Source of the DNA: HGM04593 sp045591315
GTDB lineage: Bacteria > Bacteroidota > Bacteroidia > Bacteroidales > Bacteroidaceae
Assembly: GCA_045591315.1 (NCBI GenBank)
Contig: JAZNSN010000028.1
Span: forward strand, 1 to 47,168
Length of the DNA: 47,168 bases
Direction of reading: 5' to 3'
Under the pieces are notes generated by a model, which was not told where the DNA came from, searched no databases, and was given only the letters and a program-made list of their open reading frames with translations. Shown in pieces: positions 24,492-32,714 of the stretch (positions are counted from its first letter, which is position 1; each line of letters opens with the position of its first letter). The translations under genes and the position numbers were made by a program.

Positions 24492-26738
24492 TTAAAGCGG
24501 GTCGATGTCATAGTACATGACTATCGAGCGGTAGCGTGGCATGTTGCAGTAAGCTTGTTGCAGGTTCTGCAGAACTTCATTCACCTTGTACTGCGAAAGC
24601 GAGTTCTCGACCTTGAGCACAATCTTCCTTATGTAAAGCTGTTTTATGCGCGCAATGGGTGGCAGATCGGGGCCAAGAACCCTATAGTCGAAGATTTCGC
24701 GCATCTGCTTCCCGAATATCTCAGAAAACTCTTCAAGTACACGTACATCGCGGTGCTTGATATATATGTAAACAAGCCGATAAAAAGGCGGATAATGGAA
24801 CAGCATACGTTCCGATAGCTGCTGGTCGTAGAATTGCATGTAGTCGTTCCTTACTATCTGCGGAATGACCGGAGCATCACTCATTCTTGTCTGCAGGAAT
24901 ACTTTGCCTTGCCCGTTCTTGCGTCCGGCGCGGCCTGCTACCTGGGACATTAGCTGAAAGGCCCTCTCCATGGCTCTGAAATCGGGGTAGTTCAGCAATG
25001 TGTCGGCATTGATTATGCCCACAACGGCCACATTGTCAAAGTCAAGTCCTTTGGAAACCATCTGTGTTCCGATGAGAATATCGGTCTTGCCGTCCTGAAA
25101 ATCGCTTATGATTCTTTCGTATGCGGTGCGTGTACGCGTCGTGTCAAGGTCCATTCGCTCGATACGCGCTTCGGGGAACATGTTCTGCAGGTCATCCTCA
25201 ATCTTTTCTGTTCCGTACCCCAAATTCATGAAACTGCGGCTCTCGCAATTGGGGCAGTGGACCGGTGCCGGGATTGTGTATCCGCAGTAATGGCATGTGA
25301 GTTTACCTGCACTCTTGTGCAATGTGAGGCTTACGTCGCAATGCTTGCACTTCGGTACCCAACCGCATGTCCTGCACTCCAGCAGTGGAGAATATCCTCT
25401 CCTGTTCTGGAAGAGAATTATCTGCTGCTTCTCTTGCAAGGCTTTCCTCATGGCCTCAGTAAGAGGGTCGGAGAATGGGCCTGTAGTAAGTTTCTTCCGG
25501 CTGTATTCAATCATGTCGATGACCTCTATTTCGGGCATCTTTACCTCTCTATGACGTGTCGTGAGGCTTACAAGCGCATATTTGCCTGTCGTTGCATTGT
25601 AATAGCTTTCGATGGATGGCGTTGCTGTTCCGAGCAAGGTTTTTGCTCCAAAGAATGATGCCAATACCATGGCTGCATTCCTTGCATTGTAACGTGGTGC
25701 AGGTTCCTGCTGTTTGTAGCTGTTCTCGTGCTCTTCATCGACAATGACAAGTCCTAGATTCGTGAAAGGCAGGAATACCGATGAGCGTACTCCCAGTATA
25801 ACGTCGTAAGGTGTGTCGCTGAGCTGCTTTTTCCATATCTCGACCCTTTCGGAATCGGAGAACTTCGAGTGATAGAGCCCGATTCGGTTGCCGAACACAC
25901 GCTTCAGCCTTTCTGTTATCTGCTTTGTGAGGGCAATCTCCGGGAGCATGTAAAGCACCTGTTCTCCACGTTCCAATGCTTCAGTTATCAAGTGTATGTA
26001 TATTTCGGTCTTTCCGGCCGATGTCACTCCATGAAGCAGTGTCACGTTTTTCCTGGCAAATCCTTCCTTAATTTCCTCAAAGGCTTTCTGCTGTGCCTTG
26101 TTGAGACTATTCTGCGGATGTACAGGCTGCGACTCGTTATTAAGCCTTCCAATCTCTACCTCGTACGTTTCCAGAATTCCTTTCTCCTTGAGTTGACTGT
26201 ATATTGCCGGTGATACTTGAGCTGTCTCAATCAGCTTGTGCTTGGATATCTCTTTCGGCTCGTCGGAGAATGGTTCTGCAATCTGTATATATGTGTCAAG
26301 CAAACGCCTTTGTCGCGGAGCGCGTGAAAGCGACTGCAACAACAAGCCAATAGCTTTCTTGTCATTGCATCTTGCTGTTATGCGTACCCTCTGCTCTGTA
26401 CGTGGCCTGAATTCACCTTTAAGCCCCTGAGGAATAGCCGCCTTGTAGATCTCTCCCAGTGAACAGAGGTAATATTTTGATATCCACTCCCAAAGCCTTG
26501 TCTGTATGCTGGTGACTATAGGGATTTCATCATGAAGCTCCTTTATCTCCTTTACTTCATATTCTTCGGGTTTTTTGTCATGAAGGGCCATCACAAGTGC
26601 CGTATAACTCTTCTTGCTGCCAAGCGGAACGGTTACTCGGCAACCAGGGAGAATTCTTTTCTCCATTTCAGCCGGTATGCTGTAGGTGAAGGTACCGGGC
26701 AGTGGCAAAGGCAATATGACATCGGCAAACAAGCTCAT
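24492..26738 (-). CDS. priA: Primosomal replication protein PriA (helicase)
   Basis: A 748-residue replication-restart helicase. The N-terminal DNA-binding domain opens with FADVILPLPLPGTFTYSIP. Walker A (HGVTSAGKTEIY) is near residue 240, the DEEH box (LVIVDEEHENSYKQ) near 333, and LGTATPSIES follows. A zinc-binding insert with eight cysteines spans about residues 454-509 (CRTCG, CKHC, CHYCG, CPNC). IGTQMVSKGLDFDNVAVVGI and QVAGRAGR are helicase motifs V and VI. All parts are intact. It is divergent from the small lipoprotein operon and precedes the DUF2723 gene, which has its own promoter. Confidence 0.96.
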   Translation of the reverse strand: MSLFADVILPLPLPGTFTYSIPAEMEKRILPGCRVTVPLGSKKSYTALVMALHDKKPEEYEVKEIKELHDEIPIVTSIQTRLWEWISKYYLCSLGEIYKAAIPQGLKGEFRPRTEQRVRITARCNDKKAIGLLLQSLSRAPRQRRLLDTYIQIAEPFSDEPKEISKHKLIETAQVSPAIYSQLKEKGILETYEVEIGRLNNESQPVHPQNSLNKAQQKAFEEIKEGFARKNVTLLHGVTSAGKTEIYIHLITEALERGEQVLYMLPEIALTKQITERLKRVFGNRIGLYHSKFSDSERVEIWKKQLSDTPYDVILGVRSSVFLPFTNLGLVIVDEEHENSYKQQEPAPRYNARNAAMVLASFFGAKTLLGTATPSIESYYNATTGKYALVSLTTRHREVKMPEIEVIDMIEYSRKKLTTGPFSDPLTEAMRKALQEKQQIILFQNRRGYSPLLECRTCGWVPKCKHCDVSLTLHKSAGKLTCHYCGYTIPAPVHCPNCESRSFMNLGYGTEKIEDDLQNMFPEARIERMDLDTTRTRTAYERIISDFQDGKTDILIGTQMVSKGLDFDNVAVVGIINADTLLNYPDFRAMERAFQLMSQVAGRAGRKNGQGKVFLQTRMSDAPVIPQIVRNDYMQFYDQQLSERMLFHYPPFYRLVYIYIKHRDVRVLEEFSEIFGKQMREIFDYRVLGPDLPPIARIKQLYIRKIVLKVENSLSQYKVNEVLQNLQQAYCNMPRYRSIVMYYDIDPL

Positions 26739-26814
26739 GGTTTCGCGAAGTTATTAAAAAGCAGCCAAACAGCAAAAAATATCCTTATCGCTCTCCTTTC
26801 ATGGGAAAAAATTA

Positions 26815-26822
26815 TAATTTTG
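26815..26822 (+). promoter_or_regulatory. -7 box (TAATTTTG) of the three-lipoprotein operon
   Basis: A full TAnnTTTG match 25 bases upstream of the first lipoprotein start; no clear TTTG at the -33 position. Confidence 0.5.
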
Positions 26823-26846
26823 TGCCGGTTTATAGGGAACGATTCT

Positions 26847-27191
26847 ATGAAAAAGTGTTTTTTCCTTTTGGTTGTATTTCTCTTTTCTGCATGCAGCGAT
26901 GAGTTCGTTGACAAGCGTATAGAGGCCTACTCTAAGGCGAAAGCCAGAGTCGGCAGTGCAGTCTCTTCCGAGGAGCTTGTGAGGGTATCCTATGACCTGT
27001 TCTATGAACTTGAACTTCTTGACGTTTCATCAGGGTCTTTGGACAGTGTTGCTGCGTTGGCTTTAAAAGGCGATGAGGCTTGCAAGGAACAGATTGAAAC
27101 CATTGATAACGCGCGTATTGCTTTTGAAGAGGAGTTGTTGCAGAAACAGATGGAATTCTATATGTCTATGAATAAAAAGAATAAACGATAA
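26847..27191 (+). CDS. Small helical lipoprotein, first of three
   Basis: A 114-residue protein. The start at 26847 gives MKKCFFLLVVFLFSAC with the lipobox cysteine at residue 16. A much longer in-frame extension runs back over the priA start region and has no coding character, so it is rejected. The mature part is rich in Glu, Ala and Lys and looks all-helical (KAKARVGSAVSSEELVRVSYDLFYELELLD). Family and function are not recognised. Its stop overlaps the next start (TAATG). Confidence 0.7.
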   Translation: MKKCFFLLVVFLFSACSDEFVDKRIEAYSKAKARVGSAVSSEELVRVSYDLFYELELLDVSSGSLDSVAALALKGDEACKEQIETIDNARIAFEEELLQKQMEFYMSMNKKNKR

Positions 27192-27526
27192 TGAAAAGGA
27201 TAATTTTTATTTTGGCCTTGCTTTCGGCTATAGTTTCATGTGGTAAGAGAGAGAATGCAGTAGATATGCAGATAGCAGTATATGAGGCAGGTATAAAGAG
27301 AATATCGGCTGCAAGCGATATCGAAGAGTTCAAGTCGGTTGTAAAGGAAGTAAAGGAAGAATTGATCGATATAAGAAGAAGCAACAAGAAGGAGTTGCGT
27401 GACATCTCTTTGGATTCATATATGAATGATTCTGCGGCTTTAGGGATGAAGCAAAGATTGAATAAGGCTATGAATGAATACAAGGCAGCCTGTAGAGAGA
27501 AAAGGAAATCATTTAGAGTGAGATAA
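27191..27526 (+). CDS. Small helical lipoprotein, second of three
   Basis: A 111-residue protein with the lipobox LSAIVSC (Cys17) and a charged helical mature part (AGIKRISAASDIEEFKSVVKEVKEELIDI) ending in a very basic tail (CREKRKSFRVR). It resembles its neighbours in size and layout: a 16-17 residue signal, then two or three predicted amphipathic helices. No family is recognised. It overlaps the previous gene by one base and the next follows after 15 bases. Confidence 0.7.
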   Translation: MKRIIFILALLSAIVSCGKRENAVDMQIAVYEAGIKRISAASDIEEFKSVVKEVKEELIDIRRSNKKELRDISLDSYMNDSAALGMKQRLNKAMNEYKAACREKRKSFRVR

Positions 27527-27541
27527 TGTAATTGTGCAATA

Positions 27542-27901
27542 ATGAAGAAAGGTATATTTCTCTTAGCTGTCATATTTCTGTTGTTCTCATGTGGAGGCAA
27601 TGGCAGCAAAGTCAAGAATACAGATATTTCCGACAAATCAACATATTCCGATTTGGCATTCGCTATAGTGCAGAGTGCCAAGGACGAGCTTGCATCTGCG
27701 GAATCTGTAAGTAAGGCCATGGATATCGACAGGCAGTTGACATTGGACATTACCGGATTCTTTGTCGAGTACGAGAAGGATATAAGCGAGGATCCTGTGG
27801 AATCGGAACTCTTTGTTGCCCGTCTCGACAGTATGATGGCAGACTTCAAGTCTTTGCTTGAAAAGAAAATGTCCGGATATGCTGTCATAGAACAGCTTTG
27901 A
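27542..27901 (+). CDS. Small helical lipoprotein, third of three
   Basis: A 119-residue protein with the lipobox FLLFSC (Cys17) followed by GGNGSK. The mature part contains SDLAFAIVQSAKDELASAESVSKAMDIDRQLTLDITGFFVEYEKDI, which resembles in pattern the middle of the first protein (SAVSSEELVRVSYDLFYELELLD). The three may be diverged paralogues acting together in the periplasm, but this is weak. Function is not recognised. The operon ends at the palindrome 16 bases downstream. Confidence 0.7.
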   Translation: MKKGIFLLAVIFLLFSCGGNGSKVKNTDISDKSTYSDLAFAIVQSAKDELASAESVSKAMDIDRQLTLDITGFFVEYEKDISEDPVESELFVARLDSMMADFKSLLEKKMSGYAVIEQL

Positions 27902-27916
27902 TAATATAAGTTATAA

Positions 27917-27967
27917 AACCAATAAAGTCATGAACCGGCCCATGGCCGGTTCATGACTTTATTGGTT
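27917..27967. terminator. 24-bp perfect palindrome between convergent genes
   Basis: Two perfectly complementary 24-base arms (27917-27940 and 27944-27967) surround a 3-base CAT. It can fold in transcripts from either side and contains the last codons and the stop of mscS (27959-27961). There is no long T run, so if it terminates it does so as a strong bidirectional hairpin. Confidence 0.75.
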
Positions 27968-29152
27968 GCAAACGTTATCGTTGCCTAAGTGTCGAAGGTC
28001 GTAGCCGGTAGGGCTTTGGAATACCTTGAGTCCGAACTCAGGAAGCTTTGCAAGAATGTATTCGAAAACCTCCGATTGCAGGTTTTCGTATGGTATCCAT
28101 TGAACACCGTCATAGAAAAAGTATAGTTCAAGCGGCAATCCTTGCGGTGTCGGTTGTAGCTGACGTACCATGAGAGTCATCTCCTTGTTGACAAAAGGGT
28201 GTTCTCCAAGCCATCTGTTAAGCCATTCACGGAATAACGTGAGATTGGCAACCTCCTTTCTCTCCTCTTCGACGATGAATCCTTTTTCCTTGAAATCTTT
28301 CAGCATCTTCTCGTTGCAGAAACAGATGCTGTTCATGTCGATGTAGATAGAACGCTTTATACGTCTGCCGCCACTGTCGGTCATTCCGCGCCAGTTCTGG
28401 AAAGAGTCGCTGACAAGGGCGTATGGGGGAATGGTTGTAATGGTCTTGTCCCAGTTCTGAACCTTTACTGTAGTGAGGGTTACGTCTATGACTGTTCCGT
28501 CGGCACCATACTTTGGCATCTGTATCCAGTCGCCTGGGCGCAGCATGTCATTTGCCGATAGCTGTACTCCTGCCACAAGTCCCATTATGCTGTCCTTGAA
28601 GACGAGCATAAGCACTGCCGCCGATGCTCCTAATCCAGTGAGAAGCTTGCTGGGATCCTTGTCGATGAGTATCGCGACAATAATTATTGCTCCAATGCAT
28701 ATTGCCACAATCTTAAGCATCTGGAATACTCCTTGAAGCGTGTGGTTCTTTGTTCTTTCCGAACTGTTTGTTATGATGTATAGTGATGAGAGAATTACGC
28801 ATGCAAGTCTCACGACAAGTGCAGTTACATATACCCAGCAAAGCCTTACAGCTATAGTATATACGGAAGTTCCCTGCTCGGCTATCAGGGGCATCAGCAT
28901 TAGAAGCGCAACGGCCGGAACCAGGTTGCATACGCTTCTGATAGCCTTGTCATTCAGTATAATGTCATCCCAATTCTTCTTTGTCTTTCTTGTCAGTGCC
29001 CTTATTACAGGAGTTACGACCTTGCGGCAAATGAATGCGCTCATGTAGAACAGGAGTATGATGCATGCAGCGACAATAAACCAGTAAATATAGATATTGC
29101 AACCGGTGTCAATGCCGGTCTGTTCCATCAGGCTGAAGAGTTCGTTTTTCAT
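27959..29152 (-). CDS. Mechanosensitive ion channel of the MscS family
   Basis: A 397-residue inner membrane protein. About four or five helices cover residues 15-185, followed by the MscS pore and beta domain: GLGASAAVLMLVFKDSIMGLVAGVQLSANDMLRPGDWI is the pore-lining helix and its continuation, and GTVIDVTLTTVKVQNWDKTITTIPPYALVSDSFQNW is the beta domain. The C-terminal alpha/beta domain is complete. Such channels open when the membrane is stretched and release solutes. The size and extra helices resemble the YbdG/MscM branch rather than short MscS. It lies 63 bases after a porin-like gene, across a possible terminator hairpin. Confidence 0.92.
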   Translation of the reverse strand: MKNELFSLMEQTGIDTGCNIYIYWFIVAACIILLFYMSAFICRKVVTPVIRALTRKTKKNWDDIILNDKAIRSVCNLVPAVALLMLMPLIAEQGTSVYTIAVRLCWVYVTALVVRLACVILSSLYIITNSSERTKNHTLQGVFQMLKIVAICIGAIIIVAILIDKDPSKLLTGLGASAAVLMLVFKDSIMGLVAGVQLSANDMLRPGDWIQMPKYGADGTVIDVTLTTVKVQNWDKTITTIPPYALVSDSFQNWRGMTDSGGRRIKRSIYIDMNSICFCNEKMLKDFKEKGFIVEEERKEVANLTLFREWLNRWLGEHPFVNKEMTLMVRQLQPTPQGLPLELYFFYDGVQWIPYENLQSEVFEYILAKLPEFGLKVFQSPTGYDLRHLGNDNVCNQ

Positions 29153-29167
29153 GTCGGTTCAAATAAA

Positions 29168-29195
29168 ACCGACGGAGACATTTGTCCCCATCGGT
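29168..29195 (-). terminator. Imperfect hairpin after the outer membrane barrel gene
   Basis: ACCGA and TCGGT arms extend inward to a 12-position stem with two mismatches around a 4-base loop, followed on the minus strand by TTTTATTTG. It stands between the barrel gene and mscS and could separate them or attenuate read-through. Confidence 0.5.
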
Positions 29196-29215
29196 CATAT
29201 AATATGTAATTTCTT

Positions 29216-29836
29216 TTAGAAAATGTAAGCAACGGAAACCTGCCAAGTATTTGTCTTTGACTTCTTGTTGGTTATTATGTCGCCTGCATGGTCATAAATA
29301 TTGTACTCGCTTGTCTTGCCAAGTGCAAGGTTGTAGTTTATGTGGAACTGTACATGGTCGAGTACTATTGCGCCAAGACCAAGATTCAGGCTCAGGTTGC
29401 TGTCCTTTATCTTGTACTCTTCTTTTGCGGTTTTGCCTTCATAGAGTTTAAGGTCCTTGTCACCAAGGTTCCAGCCCCATTGCGGTCCAATAGCGATAAA
29501 AGGCTCAAGGAACTTGTTTATAGCCGGCAAAGAGAATTCATAACGTAAAAAGACGGGTAATTCGATGCTCTTTCTTGTGACACTCTTTCCTGCAATCTCC
29601 GATTTGCTCTGTGAGTAGAGGAGGTTTGCCTCAACGCCAAGTCCTACAATTGGGAGGGTCACTTTTGCTGTAGGTCCGATGAACCAGCCGGTTTTGCCTT
29701 TTGCATCAAGCTCCTTTAGCTTAGATGGCTTCTCTGCCATGTTCATACCGGCCTTGATACCCCAGTTGAACTGAGCAATTGCCGGAACAGATACTGCAAG
29801 AAGAAAAACAGTTAGGATTGTAGATAATTTTTTCAT
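29216..29836 (-). CDS. Outer membrane beta-barrel protein (porin-family, PF13568-like)
   Basis: A 206-residue protein with a Sec signal peptide (VSVPAIAQ, cut near residue 21) and alternating beta-strand pattern: FNWGIKAGMNMAE at the start, VGLGVEANLLYSQ, IELPVFLRYEF, FIAIGPQWGWNLG, LSLNLGLGAIV and a terminal TWQVSVAYIF ending in Phe, the usual outer membrane insertion signal. It matches the small 8-stranded barrels common in Bacteroidota, some of which (PorT-type) serve the T9SS. The sequence does not show whether this one does; it lies directly downstream of gldN. Confidence 0.85.
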   Translation of the reverse strand: MKKLSTILTVFLLAVSVPAIAQFNWGIKAGMNMAEKPSKLKELDAKGKTGWFIGPTAKVTLPIVGLGVEANLLYSQSKSEIAGKSVTRKSIELPVFLRYEFSLPAINKFLEPFIAIGPQWGWNLGDKDLKLYEGKTAKEEYKIKDSNLSLNLGLGAIVLDHVQFHINYNLALGKTSEYNIYDHAGDIITNKKSKTNTWQVSVAYIF

Positions 29837-29863
29837 CTTTAAATAATTTATGGTTTTGAATAA

Positions 29864-29890
29864 AACAGCATTGCATGAAGCAATGCTGTT
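29864..29890. terminator. Perfect 11-bp hairpin between gldN and the barrel gene
   Basis: Arms at 29864-29874 and 29880-29890 are perfectly complementary with a 5-base loop, and TTTTATTC follows on the minus strand. It lies 74 bases after the gldN stop and is a probable terminator of the T9SS operon. A -7-like TATATTTG (29925-29918) lies upstream of it, so it may alternatively be in the 5' leader of the barrel gene. Confidence 0.65.
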
Positions 29891-29963
29891 ATTGTCTAAT
29901 TTGTTGCAAAAGAACTACAAATATAGTAAATAAACAAAATTATTGATAAAAAAGTTCAACACG

Positions 29964-31103
29964 TTATCTTCTGGTGCGTCTCACTGATACCCTTGCGGCT
30001 TTTGACGAACTTCCCGATGACTTGCTCTTCTTCTCCTTTTTGCTCACCTTCTTCTCTTTGCTGCCCTTCTCGTTCTTTGATGCACCGTCGTCCTTACGGA
30101 ATTTGCCGACGACTCTTTTCCATAGACTGCCGCTCTTCTTCTCCTTCGTAGGCTCTACAACACCGTCAACACTGTCCTTTGCTGCCTTAGCAGCAGCCTC
30201 AATGGAATCCTGCTGAATTTCGGCAATAGTCTTTGTGTTCCATAGGTTAGTGTGGAAGTCGTTGAGCTGCCTTTCGATTTTCTTCTGCTCTTTCTTTACC
30301 TCTGTCGAGTCCTTGCAGTATTGTGCCAAGGCAAGGTTACGCGTGTTTGTTGTCTTGTATATCTCTCCGTTATAGCATCCCTTCTTGAAGTAGTCGTCAA
30401 ATGTCATTGATGTTACGTTGTTGAGGCTGCTGGTCATTACAGTATGCTGTTTCAGCAGCTGTTCAATCTCGTTGTAATCGAGCCAGAACATCGGATACTT
30501 TGTAACCTCCGAAGAGAACTCTCCTGAGCGGTGCAAAACAGGGCATATGGCTGTTACACGTTTTCCGTATGTTCCTGTTCTTTGGTCGTAGTGGTGGCTC
30601 TCCTTGATATAATAGCTCAGAACCTCAGCGCTGGGTACATCGCTTTTGCCCACTACGATTTCCCCGTCTTTCTCCTCAAAATATATTCTGTAGTTCTCAA
30701 GAATGTCCATTGGCTTTACAATGTTCTCTTCTGTGAACTGTTCATATCCGTCGAGGTTGTATGAGTATGCTGTAATGTTCCCGTTTATGATATTGTGGAA
30801 CAGGAATGTGAACAAGTTCATTCTGCCTGCCAACGGTTCAATAGGGTAGTACAGCGATGCATTGCTCTCCTTTTCAAGGTCAAGGGAGCGATATACATCA
30901 CGTCTCCAGTCAACTTCCTGCGGAGTCATTGCTGTAGGGAATTGGCTCTTTGCTCTTTCTGTCAGCTGGACGTTTGCGAACCCAGATGCAGCTTTCTTCT
31001 CTTTTTTAGCTTTCTCCCTTTTGCGTGCAGGCGGTTGTGACATGGCACTCTCTGCCACAAACAACAAGGCTACGATTACGAATAATTTGCTGATGTATTG
31101 CAT
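29964..31103 (-). CDS. gldN: Type IX secretion ring protein GldN/PorN
   Basis: A 379-residue periplasmic protein with a signal peptide (residues 1-22, AESAMSQ). The body contains WRRDVYRSLDLEKESNASLYYPIEPLAGRMNLFTFLF and MFWLDYNEIEQLL, typical of GldN/PorN. With GldK it forms the large ring under the outer membrane of the T9SS. Compared with the family core, the C-terminus has an extra tail of about 75 residues very rich in Lys and Ser (KEKKVSKKEKKSKSS, ending RRTRR). It is the last gene of the operon and starts 21 bases after gldM. Confidence 0.93.
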   Translation of the reverse strand: MQYISKLFVIVALLFVAESAMSQPPARKREKAKKEKKAASGFANVQLTERAKSQFPTAMTPQEVDWRRDVYRSLDLEKESNASLYYPIEPLAGRMNLFTFLFHNIINGNITAYSYNLDGYEQFTEENIVKPMDILENYRIYFEEKDGEIVVGKSDVPSAEVLSYYIKESHHYDQRTGTYGKRVTAICPVLHRSGEFSSEVTKYPMFWLDYNEIEQLLKQHTVMTSSLNNVTSMTFDDYFKKGCYNGEIYKTTNTRNLALAQYCKDSTEVKKEQKKIERQLNDFHTNLWNTKTIAEIQQDSIEAAAKAAKDSVDGVVEPTKEKKSGSLWKRVVGKFRKDDGASKNEKGSKEKKVSKKEKKSKSSGSSSKAARVSVRRTRR

Positions 31104-31124
31104 AATTGTGATTATTTATCTGTT

Positions 31125-32702
31125 TTAGTTTATTATAACTTCAAGTGTTGTTGGCAGGAGACGTTCTACATTGTCCGGGCCAATGGCTCTCACGTGAGAT
31201 ATGTAGAATCTTTTTCCTCGTCCAAGATTGCGGAACATCTCTTTTTGTCGTGGCGAGAAGGCTGCTCCCTGTGAGATAAGCGGTATTGCATTTCCCATGT
31301 TGTCGTAGAATACCGTCTCGAAAGAAAGCACCTTGAATCCGATATTCAATAGGCCGTCGTCAATGGCAGCGACAATGCCGTTTGTGCTCATCAATGCCTG
31401 TTTGCTGAATGGTCTTCCACCGCGATAACGCTGTGTATTTCCGTCCTTATCCTTGTATTCAAGCAGAGGCATCGGGTCCGGCAACTGGCGTACACGGAAC
31501 GAATATTCTCCCATACTTTGGCTTCTTCCCTCCTCGTTGCGTGCAGTGACTCCAATCTTTATATCCTCTCCAATCTTTGTCGGAACAACAATGTAACCGC
31601 CCTTTCCATCGCTCTTTATTGTACCGCTGCCTTCGGCAATGTTTGCCGAGATTCTGTTTGCCGGTACGCCAGGGACAGATATGCCTATAGGGTTCTCAAA
31701 ACCGGCGTACAGCACGTTCATTAATGATGCGCTTACTGTTGCAGTCGGCTCAACTACAGTGTAGTCCTGAGAGAAATCATAACGTGTCTGTATGCCTGCT
31801 CCGTCGTTCACAAGCATATATCCGTTCAGCTTGTAGTCTCCGCTGCGGTTGCACCTTACTGCGTATTCGCCATTCTCGGTGTCAAGCAGCTTGTCTTCTA
31901 TGAATATCTGTGGACGTTGTGTAGAGTCAACAGCGGCCAGAATAATCTCTGCGGTGAAGTCGCTGCCACGTACTACATTCTTCGATGTAGGAATTACAAG
32001 TGCGCGTATCTGGTTTACACGTACGTCGCCCATATCAATGTTCTTGGAAAGTATGTGCAACACTTCTCCCTCTACGTAGCGGACATCGTTCTGGATCTTT
32101 GTGAGTAATGTTACAGCAGCAATTGCAGGCATGCTCTCAAAGTGGTATTCCTGCCAATTCTTCAGCAGTGATATGTCTCTTCTTGGAATATCGGTGCTCA
32201 AGCTTGCAGCAATCATTTCCCGTTCCGCCTGGTCATCAACCATGGCGAGCATCTTCTCTCTGTACGCTGTTATGGCGTCATACAGTGCTTGTCCTTCGCC
32301 GCTGCCTGGTGCAAGCATAACGAATGTTGCAGCTTCAAGGTCTTCGCGGTTCTTCAGGTTGTTCAGGTCTGCATCCTTTCCATCCGCTTTCTTTATGATA
32401 CGCTCCTTGAGCCTTTCTGCAAGGTTGCACATGGAGTCGGACATCTCCTTGACTTCGCTTGCACGGTTGTACCACTCCCTTACCTTTTCGGGGTTCTGCA
32501 GCATGTTGTCAGCAAATGTCTTGTATAGTGTCTCGTTCTGCTTGCTTGCGTTGCTTGAACTCTTAGACAGGCTCTCGTCAACGAGCGTAAAGCCGTTCAG
32601 AACGTCCGAAGAGACATTCAATGCAAGCATCGCCATCAGAAGAACGTACATCAGGTTTATCATCTTCTGACGTGGTGAGACTCTCTGTTTCTTTATTTTC
32701 AT
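31125..32702 (-). CDS. gldM: Type IX secretion motor protein GldM/PorM
   Basis: A 525-residue protein with one N-terminal membrane helix (MINLMYVLLMAMLALNVSSDVLNGF, residues about 14-38) and a long periplasmic part of helical then Ig-like domains. The opening RVSPRQKMINLMYVLLMAMLALN is the family signature. GldM pairs with GldL as a proton-driven motor that powers the T9SS (and gliding in gliders); its periplasmic stalk reaches the GldK/N ring. All four periplasmic domains appear to be present by length. It starts 12 bases after gldL. Confidence 0.95.
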   Translation of the reverse strand: MKIKKQRVSPRQKMINLMYVLLMAMLALNVSSDVLNGFTLVDESLSKSSSNASKQNETLYKTFADNMLQNPEKVREWYNRASEVKEMSDSMCNLAERLKERIIKKADGKDADLNNLKNREDLEAATFVMLAPGSGEGQALYDAITAYREKMLAMVDDQAEREMIAASLSTDIPRRDISLLKNWQEYHFESMPAIAAVTLLTKIQNDVRYVEGEVLHILSKNIDMGDVRVNQIRALVIPTSKNVVRGSDFTAEIILAAVDSTQRPQIFIEDKLLDTENGEYAVRCNRSGDYKLNGYMLVNDGAGIQTRYDFSQDYTVVEPTATVSASLMNVLYAGFENPIGISVPGVPANRISANIAEGSGTIKSDGKGGYIVVPTKIGEDIKIGVTARNEEGRSQSMGEYSFRVRQLPDPMPLLEYKDKDGNTQRYRGGRPFSKQALMSTNGIVAAIDDGLLNIGFKVLSFETVFYDNMGNAIPLISQGAAFSPRQKEMFRNLGRGKRFYISHVRAIGPDNVERLLPTTLEVIIN

Positions 32703-32714
32703 CGTAAAATGTTG

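Noticed and set aside
26532..26846. Long N-terminal extension of the first small lipoprotein
   Set aside because: It runs antisense over the start of priA and would bury the lipoprotein signal.
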